A stretch of DNA of 64,000 bases from Musa acuminata AAA Group (Eukaryota > Streptophyta > Magnoliopsida > Zingiberales > Musaceae): contig NC_088344.1 in the NCBI RefSeq assembly GCF_036884655.1, forward strand, positions 32,569,001 to 32,633,000. The letters are read 5' to 3'. Made by a program: the position numbers and the translations under genes. The notes below the pieces were generated by a model. That model was given only the letters and a program-made list of their open reading frames with translations. It was not told the origin of the DNA and did not search any database. The first letter of the stretch is position 1. Each line of letters starts with the position of its first letter. Positions 38,011-50,820 of this stretch are shown in pieces.

Positions 38011-39270
38011 ATATTATGACCGATAGGTTTGAGATGAGTATAAATACTTCGAATCAAGGTTTAGACAAAATTTGAATGCTTGGATAGTGAATCGATTAGA
38101 GAAGGGGACAAAGAACACATGATTTCTAGATTAAGAGAGGCTCATCGATGCATAATTATATCTCCTAACTCTATTTTGGATTAAGATTACAGATGACCGA
38201 TCAACATAATGATATATCGAAAGTTCGATCAGGTCATCCTAAAGTCCTATAGTTTTTTTTTTAGCAAAAGAAAATTTTAAGCGATAAATTAAACCAAAAC
38301 ATCAACGTTGGCATCAGAGCAAACCAAAAAGTCAAGATTGATCATGACTGTTTATGTCAGTGATTTCTGTTGAATTTAGCAAGAACTGCACACTCCTATC
38401 TATAACTTGAAAGACTGATACGAATTCTGCATATTGAGGAAGCAAAAAAGCAAATACGATAAATAGAAACATCTCCACAGTTGACTTTATAGTCGTACCA
38501 AAAAGAAAGGTTGAGCTCATCTTTGGCATCAAGAAAAGGAATACTGCAAGGCAAGCAGGTTTTGCAGTTAAACCACCTTGTCGATAAACTATAGTAAGGC
38601 AAAGGTAAAGGCATTGCATTCTCAGAGCATGTTTCATGAGCAAGAAAGCCAAGCTTAATAACCAGAAGCCATAGCTTGGAAAGGTATATTTACAAGTTAA
38701 AAGTAGATTATCCTCCGAGCCTCTTGTTACATATACACTTCCCTTTCACAAGTGAATATAGATACAAGGTGATATCTCCCTTCCACAACAGAAGAATAAA
38801 AAAGAGTTTTGGATATAGACACATCTGAAATAAAAGCCAAACCTGGAAGCAAGACACCACAACCGCAGAGTGCAGAAAGGTCATTGCGTACCAACTGGTC
38901 CTTAGATGAGTCCGAAAAAAAAGGAAGTGTTAGAAGGATTAGTGTAGATGAACATAAGTAGTGGCTCTTAGATGGACCGATCAAACACTCTGGTTATCCA
39001 AAATTGTAGCACATATATGCACCAGCCACCATGCAGGGAAAAAATGGACAACATGTGCAAGATTAATGTGGCCATCTTACAACGGAAAATTTGTAGATGG
39101 AGTTACCTCTGAAGCTTACGAGAAGTAATTCCAATTCCAATTTATTCAGTTGCCAATCAAATTGCCTTTCTTATTTTCCTTTTCATTCCTTATAACGGGC
39201 GATGGGCAGCCAATCTCAATTTTTGGTTTCTCGAAAGCTTAATATCATAGTAGGCAAAATGCTGCTGTAC
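38011..39270. other. Intergenic and CONSTANS-like 3' flank
   Basis: There is no recognisable gene. The stretch from about 38700 to 39270 is probably the 3' untranslated region of the CONSTANS-like gene. Frames of 70-106 codons on the minus strand near 38330-38980 match nothing I know. Confidence 0.55.
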
Positions 39271-42200
39271 TCAACAGCTTCTTGTTTCGGAAAGTGGATC
39301 ATAGTCATAAGCTTCACCGGCCTTGACAAACCGCCCCTTCACCCTTCGTCTGACATCTGCTCTAGCTTTGCGTGAAGCATACCTGATTTTTTTCTCAAAC
39401 CTGAAAGAGGAGAAACTGAGAATTTAGTCACATATGCTCCCTGAATAATTACAAGTAGACTCTAAATCTAGATCTTTATGTACACAAAGTTCATATATAA
39501 TTGGATACAACCACGAATCCAAGGTTATAGAATCCTGCAGAACAAGCAGCAGACAAGAGCTTGAATTTTACACGGCAAAGTGGACATAGGTGCTTTTGAG
39601 AGTATTTTTGGCACAAAGATGCGTTTTCTTTTGGGCATCCAGAGACAAGTTGGAAGTGATAACTAGGAAAGGCCCTATTCTCACTAGCAGGATGAAGCAG
39701 ACTGATAAAATTTTATCCTATGGTCTAATCCACGCTCCTCCACATCTTCAATATCTTGAAACTCAGAATTACTGGGGGTTATTAGACAGTATATACATAC
39801 AAATATCATATATATGATATTTTTTTCTCACTAGTAGTTGCCCAAGATCAACACAAACTCATGCTGATTGATCTAGCATTTAAGCATTACCACCCTTTGT
39901 TGCATTTAAATGCACCATCCTAGAAAGGGAAATATATTTTAATTGCACAAAGAAGTTTGTCTATACGGTTCAATGACCAGGAATTCAAAAGTGTATATTT
40001 AGAGAAATGGTTGTGCCGGCTTTGGCACATAGCATCAGCAAACAATACAAATCCATGACAGATTGGCTGTTTCAGTGACTCGAACCTTGGTCTCCCAAGT
40101 TGCAAAGGAGCAACCTTACCGACCAGCATGGTAATCGAATAATAGGTGTTCAATTAACAGATAAAGGCATATAAATTCTTTGGAAGTCTGCTTTGAGACT
40201 CATGATCTGAACTTACTTGCGAGTTTTCTTCTTTTCCTTGTAACGGATGAGAGCACTTTCCCTGTTAGATGTAGGCAATGAAGAGCTTCCTGGACCAGCA
40301 TGGTAACAAGAAGGCTCACCTGTTAGAAGCATTCCCGACATTCCACAATCTTGATATTCTCCTGCACTGCTTTCACCAGTCACACCAGAAAAGGAAAATG
40401 ATAGAGTGGACTGCACCTGGCGTCCTGGTAAAGCCAGGCTAGAATCTGCATTTCCTTCTGGATTTGACATTGCAGGATCAGCAGATACTGCATTACCGCA
40501 TGTTGCTTGTGTTTGTTTAACCTGCCCATCAGATGATTCTTGAGAATGATATTGAGGACAGCACTAATAATTCTTAGTTCAAATGAATTGAATAAAAAGA
40601 AACATGAGCAAGAAAGAGCACTAAAATTTAATTAGTTCACGCAGAAATGACAGATAAAAGCAAGTATCACGCTTGATAAGTTTTTAATCAAGTAGCACAT
40701 TCTTGCATTTGGATGAGTTTTGCAGGATAGCAGAGGGTGGGTAATTAAGAACCACTCGCTTCATTGAATTTTCTTTTTCTTCTTTTTCAGCTGCTGGCAG
40801 CAATAGGTCAGTCAAGACTGGTTGAAATTGGCTAATTCCAGCTGATTCTGATCAAGTTCCAGGCTCTTCAGCCATCTATATTATAATTCAGCCAAGAATC
40901 AGATGTTCTCTGCCAGGTTCTAATCCTCGCTGACCAATCCGGTTGGGATCATACAATTAGGCAAACCATGACTTTAATATTAGGAAAAGAAGTTTGTCAT
41001 CATGATAAAAAAAATAAATAGTAACTCGAGTTAAATCAAGATGAACTTACTGTTCTAAGAGTACCAGGGTAGGTAGAATATGTCCATACAAACTGAAACC
41101 TATATGTCAGAGATTTAATTCAATAAATATTTATCTGGTTTGTAATTATTCAACCATGACATTTATCCCTACCCCAGATACCAGTTCCATCAAAGCTCAA
41201 AATTCCTTTTATGAGTTAAGCATTCAAAAGCTAATGAGAACTTATATTTGAAATAGGACCAAACCTAATAGTTGTATTCTACAAGACAAACAACTAAGCA
41301 TTGGTCCCCAATGCATGGCAACAAGCTAAACATTACATAGGCAATTCGTAAATCTAACATGCAATGAATAAAGGAGCTGGAGCATATGAATGACACAATT
41401 TCATTCAATAACTAAGAATTCAAGTTATGATTTTTCACTTTGCAATGTGCTACAACAGCGGAAAAAGCTACATGATATACCTCTTCGGCAGATTCACCAT
41501 GGCAAATGGAATTAGTAGCAGAGTTTTCCTTCATGTCAAAAAAACTATCAATTCCAGCATCATCAAAAAGATCCCCTGTTTGGTTGTGTGATGCACCAAA
41601 GAGTTCTTCATAATTCTCGAATGTCATGTCTACATCGCCCATTGTGAAACCTTCATAGAAATCATCTTTACAGAAATCAACATCATCTGTCCTGGGACAA
41701 CTTGTCTGGACACAGTCAAACAATTTAAAGTGATTAGCAGTCGCATTAGTAAAAAGTTCTTTTAGGTATGCTCGATGACAATTCAAAAGAGCAATCATTG
41801 TCTTGAAGTTCACAGAGACTGTTGATAACTGCACTGGTTTTTTCATAATTTAAAGCTATACAACTTTCTTGGCGAGAATGTGTATTGTGTCACAAAATAA
41901 AACAGAAGATGATAGCCACGTATTCAAATAAAAGGTTCTGTAATAACTATCTAGAAGATTAACAATAAGCCAGATCTCAATAACATCATTGTAGCATTCA
42001 TTATAAAGCAGCACAGAGACTATCTCATATGACTCCTCCATAGTGTTCAGAGAAAGGGCACACAACTTCTATATATTTATCACGAAAAATCCTTAATAAT
42101 GGTTTGCCCAAAAAGAATAAACTTGACTCTCAAATTGTGGAAAGAAGTTCCATTAGAAAGCATAGGAGTTTGCATTCCACAAAAAAGTGCAATAAATTTG

Positions 42201-42837
42201 CATCTCAATAAATTCAAATTTTGAAGCTACTAATATGCACTAAAAAAATCTGATGTACCTTGGGTGTAGTTGAATCCATTGAACCAGCTGGTCGATTAGC
42301 ACTACATGACATAGCATTTAATCCAGATGCTGAAGATGACTCCACCCAGGGATTGGCCTTCTCAACTGCTTTTATATCATTCATCTTCCCAGTGCTGCCG
42401 AGATTGGCAGTACTGCTGTCCTCTGGAGGTCCCCAACAATTGGTAACACTGTTCTCATTGATAGTCATCAATCCTTTCTCAAAATCAGGTTCTTCCATAT
42501 CAGGAAATTCAAAGAAGGACCAGATTCTAGAAAATTCTGTTGCTGATGGGCAGCCTGAGTAGCAGTTGATAGTCTGCCTCTTGTGTTCTGAAGTCAATGC
42601 CAACCCATCATGACCATTCCAATCACAGTTTTGGCAAAGCGAAGCATTTTCTTCTATGCACCTTACTATAGCAGGTTGGGTAGTGCATCTGTCACATAAA
42701 AGTGTACGCGAGTGCCGCCGAGAAAGTGCATTTGCAGAATGAATATTACGGTCACATGACAAGCATAAGGAAGCAGCATCAGACCTGCAGTAGACCACAG
42801 ATCTTTGCTCCATGCAGAAATCACAAAGACGGCCCAT
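39271..42837 (-). CDS. CONSTANS-like B-box/CCT protein (COL9/COL10 type)
   Basis: Nuclear transcriptional regulator of the BBX family, involved in light and flowering control in relatives such as AtCOL9 (a floral repressor). Four coding exons, 42259-42837, 41481-41705, 40217-40521 and 39271-39400, join in frame to 412 residues. B-box 1 begins at residue 5 ([20 protein letters not shown], zinc ligands Cys/His). B-box 2 follows at about 48-90 ([20 protein letters not shown]). The phrase [17 protein letters not shown] after it is characteristic of the COL9/COL10 branch. The middle is Ser/Asp-rich and acidic ([14 protein letters not shown]). The C-terminal CCT domain spans the last junction: [20 protein letters not shown], then [20 protein letters not shown]. 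The four-exon structure with the CCT split at TRK|FEKK agrees with the family. Start chosen at MGRLCDFC, directly before B-box 1. Confidence 0.95.
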
Positions 42838-44110
42838 GCTAGTTCAATGGACAAAAGATAGCTGAACAAATCAACACAGTGAGCCTCTAGAACAGTTCCT
42901 GTAATATACAACACAAGCTCCTCCTTCTCCAAGAGACTTCATAAGTGCAAAAGCCACTAACGTCCACATGCCAAAGAAAAGGAATAATAATCAAAGATTA
43001 GAATGACATGCCTATAAAGTAAAGAATATAATGGGCTTTAATAAACTAAATCGTTCTATATAAAACAATTGCCTAAATCATGAAAACGTAAATTCACGAT
43101 GCACCAGGGAAGTTCTATAAGCATTTAAAGAGTAATACGGCCGCAATGACTAACATGAGTACAACTCTAGCCATCACCTAGGTAGGCTGGAGGTTGAGCA
43201 TCTGGAAGGCTTCCGTTTGGTCAGAGTTTCTAACATTAGGTTTAATGCCTAATTCATCCGAATCTTCAAAGCAAATATAAACAGATATATACAGCTCTTC
43301 AATTTTACAATTAATTAGTTATTGTCTGTCATCTAGACATTTTCCAATAATCGGACGTGAGCATCCAACAGACTATTTCATAGCCCAGAAGTTTCCATGG
43401 CATAAATTTTCCTTCAACTGAGTCCTAAACAGAGGAAAAAGTCTAAAATGAAAATAGAAGTTTAAGTCAAATCAAGTTGAAGGAGAAATTTCATATTATA
43501 TAAGTCGTTAATACCATCTCCAGTATCTTAATGGACTTAGATAACCTCTCTTACCTAAAATAGCAACCTTTTCTTGGATCATTCTCTGCCAATAATTTTC
43601 GTAGAAAGGAGAAGCTATATCCACATACTATTAACAAACTGATCTAAAGTGTATATACTGTTCTCTCACGTTTATATAAAATCCAAACATTTTACGGCAG
43701 GAAGAAGTATCAAATCTCATGATGAACTTCAAAAAAAAAAAGAAAAAGAAGAAGCAATACTCTAATTTGAACCCCCAATTAAAAAGAAAAAAAAGATTTT
43801 CTGCAACAATCAAACTGTATCGAGATTCAAAACCAAAGAAAGATAGAGAAAACATATCTGTTCCCTTTCAAGATCAAATCTTTGCTAAAACGCCTCAGTA
43901 TAAAATAATAACCCGAGACATCACTAACTCTATGTAGCTACAGCGGCTAAAATCAAATCCAACGTCAAAAGAAGATATGTAAATCTATAATCAATCATTA
44001 CCGATCCCGAACGGCCTTCGCGAACCGCAAGCTCCCTTCCTCCGTGGCAAGAAGCAGAGAAACCCTAGCGTAGGATGAGCGATTTGAGGAGACCCGATTC
44101 CTTTTGGGGG
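42838..44110 (-). promoter_or_regulatory. Spliced 5' leader of the CONSTANS-like gene
   Basis: A donor context (GATCG|gtaatg) at 44002 ends a GC-richer leader exon that extends to about 44110 and contains an AAACCCTAG telo-box-like word near 44070. An acceptor-like TAG lies immediately before the start codon. The intervening 1.1 kb is AT-rich, has a poly-A/GA-rich tract at 43730-43800, and contains no other gene. A long leader intron is inferred, not proven. Confidence 0.5.
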
Positions 44111-45070
44111 GAGTAATTTAGATAGAGATGAGCAGATGAGACGAGCCTGTGGGACTAAAAACAAGGGGAGGCCTAATGGGGGGCCCGCTGGGACCCTCGA
44201 AAAGTGCAACGCCGTTGCACTTTTCGGTGGCATTGATGTAATAACATTATTCGTTTATAGGCCTAACAGTAACTTTTCGTCCACGTACGTTCGACACGAA
44301 GCCACGACCAGCTGTGTACCGTAACCGTTGTCGATGGTTGATTACCGTAATACCCTCACAGGTTAACGAAACTATCCGGACTGCCCCTGACTCTCAAAAC
44401 TGACACTGCGGGCCCACTCGTCGATGATGATCCAATCAACGAGCAGCAGTCGCTGTGACGGCGGGTACCGCTCTCTGTAGGGCGATGCCTGTGACTTTGG
44501 TCGCTCATTCCTTGAGATTGTCGAAGCCAAACATGGCCGGCCGGGATCGATCTACTCGGGAGCCGCGACGGAATCGTCAACGCGTGGAACACGCGCCGAG
44601 CGATGTCAACCGTCGGATGATCTGCCTACGGCGGTGATTTCGACATCGGAAACGCGTGCCGCGTTGCCCTATCTGGAAGGAGGGACGGAGCACGGGGGAT
44701 GCTTCGAGCTTTCATAAGCTTGCACACACCGGGCGCCGAGAGCCGATCACGGCGGTCAGATAAAGATCCGACGGCTCCGAGGAAAAGACCGGCGTGCGAA
44801 AGGGGCGAGACAGTACTTTCGCCGCGCCGTCCTGTCGTAGGTATCGCACGAACCGCTGCCGACACGTGACGGGGAAGACGGTGGGACCCGCGCGATTGGA
44901 AGCATGAGCTGGCAGTGTTATCCGTAAAGCATCGAAAAGTGCGCTTTACTGGACACGTGTCAGCAGGACAGTAGCTGCTATGGTGCGGACCAATCGGACA
45001 AGCGCGGTGGCCAACGATTGGACGGCACGTGTGGTTGTGAACCAGCTTCGCGGAGATTCACGCAACTTTT
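44111..45070 (-). promoter_or_regulatory. GC-rich upstream region with three G-boxes
   Basis: This region is clearly richer in G+C than its surroundings. It has perfect CACGTG G-boxes at 44863-44868, 44954-44959 and 45026-45031, each with an extended ACACGTG or GCACGTGTG context, and CCAAT words in both orientations near 44990 and 45016. G-boxes bind bZIP and bHLH (HY5/PIF) factors, which would suit a light-regulated B-box gene, but they lie about 0.75-0.9 kb from the probable start. No protein-coding gene is evident. Confidence 0.5.
44198..44226. repeat. Perfect 14-bp inverted repeat with 1-base centre
   Basis: CGAAAAGTGCAACG, a single C, then its exact reverse complement CGTTGCACTTTTCG. 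It sits about 90 bases upstream of the probable start of the CONSTANS-like transcript. The half-site CGAAAAGTGC recurs near 44933. It could be a dimeric factor site or a residue of a small mobile element. Confidence 0.9.
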
Positions 45071-45382
45071 GATGGGTGACCGAACCCACAAAGTTAGATG
45101 CTTTGGATTCTTGGGAATAAGATTTATGCTCGGGGAATAATACATGCTTTACGATGCATTTGTGACTGCAAATTACATAGTTTCATGTTCATTGCAAGTC
45201 AACTATTGATTGATATTGAATCGGATCAAAGCATGCAGGAATAGATCTCCTAGCTGGGGGAGGAAGAGGATTCTTTCAGGGTAATCCTCGTCTGCAACTG
45301 GAGATGACGACGACGATAAATATGGATCAATACACGAACGATAAGATACAGATTTCAAGGAGAAGACAGTAGAAGTTTACCC

Positions 45383-47410
45383 TTACAGTCGATGCCTTAA
45401 AGAAGCTTGACACTGAGCTGGTATTTCCATCGGTGCTTCCAATGCAAAGCTCGCCTCCTCCTTGCTCATCGTGATGTTGTTCGACATCATCTCTGTGAAG
45501 TCTACAAACTCTGCAAGCAGAGGAAACAAAGAGTGGAGTTCATCAAGGAGGTTCTGCTCGAAGCAATTCACTGTCATGTATACAACCTGGAATGTTCTTG
45601 AGGGTATATGATCATCGAATTCTTTCATTAGTTCCCATGGTTTATCCCCAACTCCAGCCAAAATGATCGATAATGGATACTTGCTTTATTGATGAATTCG
45701 ATCAGCAGTGATCTGCAAAGTAGCAGAGAGACGATCTTGATCGTGGTCTTTGAGAAATGCTCACCAAGCTTCAACCATGGCTGCAATGGTATCTTCCTCT
45801 CGTGGACTACAGTGACCGATCTCGACATCGATACTTCGATCACCTAAACGTACAAGCTGTGAGATTTTTCATCAGAGAGTTCACATCCATATAGTTGGAT
45901 TGGTAGCAAGACAAACCTGTCAATCTGCTATGATGAGAAGTACATGGTACTGACCACCACTCTCATCAACAATGCTCATAACAGTCTCAATTATAGGAGC
46001 AGATGATGTTGGCCCTGCTCCAACCACAGGAGATGGCGTACACTCAAATCGCAATGATCATAAGTTTACCAAGTTGCAGATGAGAGGACATTTCATGCCA
46101 ACCTGCAAGTTTGATTCCAGGAACTAATTCTCTGTAGCGCTGCTGTGCTTCCCTGAATCCATTACATGGCCTGTTGCCATGATAGAAACCGAACACCTCT
46201 TTGTCAAGAGTTGTAATCCATTACATGAGAGGATTACATAACTACATGACCAGCGTAGCTTTAGATTGAGGAGTATCTTCTATGAACATACTGACCATCA
46301 CCAAAGTCAAAACATGGTATAAGACTGCAATCATCAAAATCTGAAGGAGTTCTGCCTATAATAGATATTGCCTGCTCATAGGGGTTTGGCACACTTCCTA
46401 TGTCATGCAAGCTTCTCCTGCCAGAAGATGATTTACCTGGAATAAAAGGTATCAGCATAGCTTGCTCAAAGAAAAGAATGAGAGACTTAGAAGTGTTAGC
46501 ATACCTTCAGGATTAAGAAAATTTTATTTGTTAAATGAACTCAGATATTGTAATTTCTTCACAAACATATTGCACTTCTTACACCTTCAAAAGAGTTCAT
46601 CATTCTTGATTTGTACTGGTCTTACTCTTTACTAAATGGAAACAGTGTGGAAGCTTGACCTTCCATTCTACAAACATCATGGCTTTGTGCCACAAAATTT
46701 TTTCCCACATAACCTCCTTTTTCAATCTATATATTGACCAAAACATAGATACTTCACCTATTTTGCATCTGATATCATTTTGTGACAAATAACCTATTTT
46801 GTTGTTCTACCTAACTTTATGGGCTGTATTTGCAGAGGAGACAACCTTTCATGAATTAGGCTCAAACAAGTTATGTTTGTGCTAATATCTTTAACTTTAA
46901 ACTGGGTTTAGTACTCAATTGAGACTCATAAACAACAAAGCATGTAACAATAACCTGTCCACTCATTGCTCTTTGTGAAGTTAATGCCAACTATGAGATC
47001 TGAAGATTCAAGGCCAGCTGATCTTAAAGCTTTTGTCACCTAAATGCCAAAGGATAAAGTCTCAGTAAGCTATGCCAGTTGTTGACAGTGTACAAATACA
47101 TCACACATCTACAGAAGAAGTGCTTCAGCTTTGTGTAAGTTTTCAGAGATTGTTATCTGAATCTGAAATTTAGTCAATCCATTTATCAGATATTGGTGAA
47201 TAGTTTTCTTTTATTCCATCTCAAGTTCTTGTTTCTCAGGAATGCACTTCATTTAAATCAATATTGCTCCAGTTAAGTAACTCAATTATGTAAATATACT
47301 TTGATTATTATGGTACCTGTTCCAGTGAGTTGCATTCAACATCCATTGCATTTACTGCTTTTATTCCACATGCTCTATCATGGCTTTGATGCCTCCATGA
47401 CCTTGTTGAT
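45383..47410 (-). pseudogene. Broken RGLG-type (copine/vWA) ubiquitin-ligase gene
   Basis: RGLG proteins are membrane-linked ubiquitin ligases with a copine-like vWA domain and, in most members, a C-terminal RING. Recognisable exons: 47317-about 47405 (ends CNSLEQ), 46955-47039 (LESSDLIVGINFTKSNEWTG), 46296-46436 (NPYEQAISIIGRTPSDFDD), 46103-46198 (RYRELVPGIKLAG), 45917-46014, 45765-45843, 45591-45683 (LAGVGDKPWELMKEFDD) and 45383-45508 (FVDFTEMMSN). Splice borders are intact, but in exon 45917-46014 the conserved IADGQ reads IAD-stop-Q: a TGA at 45920-45922. In the next exon one base is missing after GTGA (at about 45840), shifting the frame before the SPRE/SPQE segment. The Gly-rich N-terminus and the RING are absent, and the frame ends LRHRL-stop. 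It is a truncated relic. The order of exons shows it arose from a genomic copy and not from a processed transcript. Confidence 0.8.
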
Positions 47411-49679
47411 TAGCTTCCTCCCATTCTAAACTCTGTTTTCAAGCAACAAAAAGAATGATTTAGGATAATACATATAAATCATGGATTAATATGAGATGAG
47501 AAAGCTTAAAAAGCCACACTCTCCTGAAAAAGTTACCAATTTTCCCCCGCTATAGATTCATAATATCATTAGATCATGTTATGTGCCAAACATAAAAGAA
47601 GGTAAGATTTGTTTAAATTATGTTGCAGTAGTGAATTGCTATAAAAAATATATATTTTCAAGAAAAAGCTATTAGAAAAATGAGGGTTAGTACATTATTA
47701 TAGTTTCAAGTTTGCACTGAAGAAATCTAGTGAAGTGTTTGTGGAGGTGAATTAAACATTTTTCCAATTAAAAAGTTATTTAGGACAAAAAAAAACATCA
47801 GCTGAACAATATCTTTCTTATCATTAATAATGGCAGTAATATACAAAAAAATATAATAAATCAAATACAGAAAATTATCAGGAAAGCTTCAACTAGTTTC
47901 TGAAACTGTCTGACATGCTCCCAAGACTTTATGAACAGTACTTTCTTTGGAAGATCACTAGGAACTAAAAATAAATAAAATAAAATCAGGTTGGAAAGTG
48001 CTGTAAACTTGATTGACTGATGCTTCCCAAGTCCCAAGAAAGTGATTCGGGGGGGTGATGCAAAATGGGGGATAAAGTTTTTTTATAGTAAACTTTAGAA
48101 TAAATTTTGATAGAAAAACCAATAGTACTGGAATAAGTTTTTTAGATAAAAAAAAAGAACCAGCTCACGATAATGCTTTAATAAAATCAAAAAATAACTT
48201 ATCATTAAGTTTAAAATTATAAAGAGATATAGAAAGTTCACCATCCTAAGGAAATTAAACAAAAATACAGAACTAAAAAATAAAAAACTCATCACTCAAG
48301 GAAGCATATAAGAGATACAAAATTTAAGAAAGAATTGCAAGAGAGCTTTTACCAATATCATCAGTTTTTAAAATTATTTTCTAACTCCTAAATACCAAAA
48401 TAAATACTAGTGCATGAAACTATCCTTAGAAAATTTTGAAATTAAATATTTTATCGCTAGTAATCAATTTCTTTAATGTATTCTTTGGTCATAAAAAAAA
48501 GTATCTTGAAATAACTATAACTTTATCTAAGGAATGTACTTATAAGCTATCGTGGGTTGAGTTGAAAACTATAAGACAACATTATGGGCTGAAAAAAGTG
48601 ATGTTGAAGCTGAATCATAAGAATTATATGGGATTTACACGAGCATAAATGATCATGAGGAAGATCAGCTGAAACTTGTCTATCAAGAAGTATAGATTAG
48701 GGAGAAATCAAAGCCTCAACATGATGGCTGGACTTATATAGGTTTGCTGCATAAGCCATGAAACCAAGGATGCAAGAAGCAGCATTGACATGGGATGGAG
48801 AGCAGATGCAAGGAAAAGTTGCAGAACACATGCTGCATGCGCATAGGAATCTTCTTTTGATCGATCCATAAATTGCTAGTGAAGCTCCATGGAATTTTCC
48901 AATCACCAGTTCCAAAAATTGTAGGCTTCTGCAGGTGGAAGCAGTTCTATGTTTACTAAAGTTAATATTATCATGCAGGCAAAAATTAAATTTGGTCATG
49001 TAATCTTATATCAAGTCACCCCCCAAGAAATCAAAGAGAGCTCAGTGATATTGCTTGCACTTTGTTCTAATGTTTTCTCATATAGAGATCATTATGGGGT
49101 TCTGATCATAGTTTTTTCTTCTTTTGTCTTTGGAAAGGATTTAACCGGAAGAAAGCATGAAGTTTCCTATATATGTATGTTCTTTAATTCGTCGCTCAGT
49201 GTTGCCTCTTCCCCTTCTCAATCATGATCTATGTCGTTGACTTGATAGAAGACCTACATGAAGTAAATGGATGGAAGCAGAGAAGGGAAGGAGGTCAAGC
49301 CAATAACTTAGTGATGAAGGAATAAATCTTCCATTATCTTTGGATGGATGCAAACATTCTTCATGTCATTATAATGTCTTGTGAAGGTTCTTTACCTCTT
49401 CTTGTTGCACTTCCATCATAATCTTCCTGATGGCATTCCCGTATGTGAATTAGATAATGTGATTTCAGATTTATCAAGTGGCTAATACATCACATCAGAC
49501 TACTTTGAAGAAAAGGCTATTGGATAGGTGTTTGACCACAGGAACTGCAGCATGATGGATGATGGAATCTGAGATATAAGTTCTTAATAATCATCCAATA
49601 ATTTGATATATAAGTTCTTAATAGTCACTAACATAAAATTCTTAAAAGTATAATTTGATATATAAGTTCTTAAAAATAA

Positions 49680-49683
<4 letters not shown>

Positions 49684-49720
<37 letters not shown>
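49684..49720. repeat. (AT)n microsatellite
   Basis: Pure dinucleotide run of about 18 units. Confidence 0.95.
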
Positions 49721-49723
<3 letters not shown>

Positions 49724-50079
49724 TGTCCTTTTGGAAAGATCCAAAAGGTTAATTGGGCCATTTATCACAGTCTTTAGAAAAATCCAGCAATTGTCAAATC
49801 ATGCAACACACACCAACCCCACCAAGATTGAAATCGATAAATAATAGGACATTTACCAAGTTCATCATCATTTGATTTATCAAACGATTTCCAGCCAATT
49901 TGGAGCGTCCATTTATTGCACCACACTCGAGAAATAAAATGATGTCCATCTTATCCAATTTTTGGCTGTGATTAGTTGCGTACAGCTTAGCAAATGAGTT
50001 GACGTGAAATGTATGATATCATAGACAACATCATCTATATTTTTGGTATGGCAAGGCCGAATCAAAGATTTAGTTTGCT

Positions 50080-50640
50080 ACTCCAGTTTAGTTTTACATC
50101 AAAAGTTAAAACATTTTAACAAGTGATCGACATATCAATCATTCAAGAAACTTATCAATCAAACATATCGATAAGAGTTGATCAAATCTGAGGACACATA
50201 ATCGCCACGTGTTGTGTGCGCTTGAATGTTTGATCGTCCAACCTCATGATAAATATACACAAATGACATGAGCTTCAAGAGATACAAATATCATATCATA
50301 CCCTCGCTCAAAACATCCCATGATCCCCTCGTTTACGATCTTATAAAAGAGATCTCGAGGTACGCACTCAACCGATACACATACTTTTTCTCTTTCGATT
50401 TCACTAGTTATTTCAACTAGTTCGATTGGTCTAACCTTAAAAATTGATTTGATCATCGGAGGACATTTATCGAAAATGCTTCTGACTTAATCTTATAGAG
50501 TCGACATCTAAAAACTATAAACAAGACGTGAGATAATCTTGAAACGAGTCTCGGTTTGAATCTAAATCACCTTTTTAGTTAGGATAATCAGAATTTTACC
50601 TAACAAATAGATAAGTCCATTATAATAAACTTAACTTCGG
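50080..50640 (+). mobile_element. Possible decayed LTR fragment
   Basis: A TATA-like TATAAAAG at about 50341 is followed by 'gatctcgagg', then by 'atcatcggaggac...ctgactta', which resembles the CGTCGGAGG-containing U5 region common in plant Ty3-type LTRs. Neither terminus nor a target-site duplication could be fixed, so the limits are approximate and the call is tentative. Confidence 0.35.
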
Positions 50641-50776
50641 CCATACATTCAACGTGTTAGATTTATATTAAGTTAGATTGCAATAAATTCTCAATTAAAA
50701 AAAACACCAAATCAACAATCAATCTTCTTCATTTGCATGGCAAAGTGGAGACAAATAGTTATGGTTCATTATCATG

Positions 50777-50779
<3 letters not shown>

Positions 50780-50819
<40 letters not shown>
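50780..50819. repeat. (AT)n microsatellite
   Basis: Pure dinucleotide run of about 20 units. Confidence 0.95.

Positions 50820-50820
<1 letters not shown>

Noticed and set aside
48697..48999. 100-codon minus-strand frame with many Cys and Ser residues
   Set aside because: No recognisable motif, no splice or promoter support, and AT-rich intergenic context.
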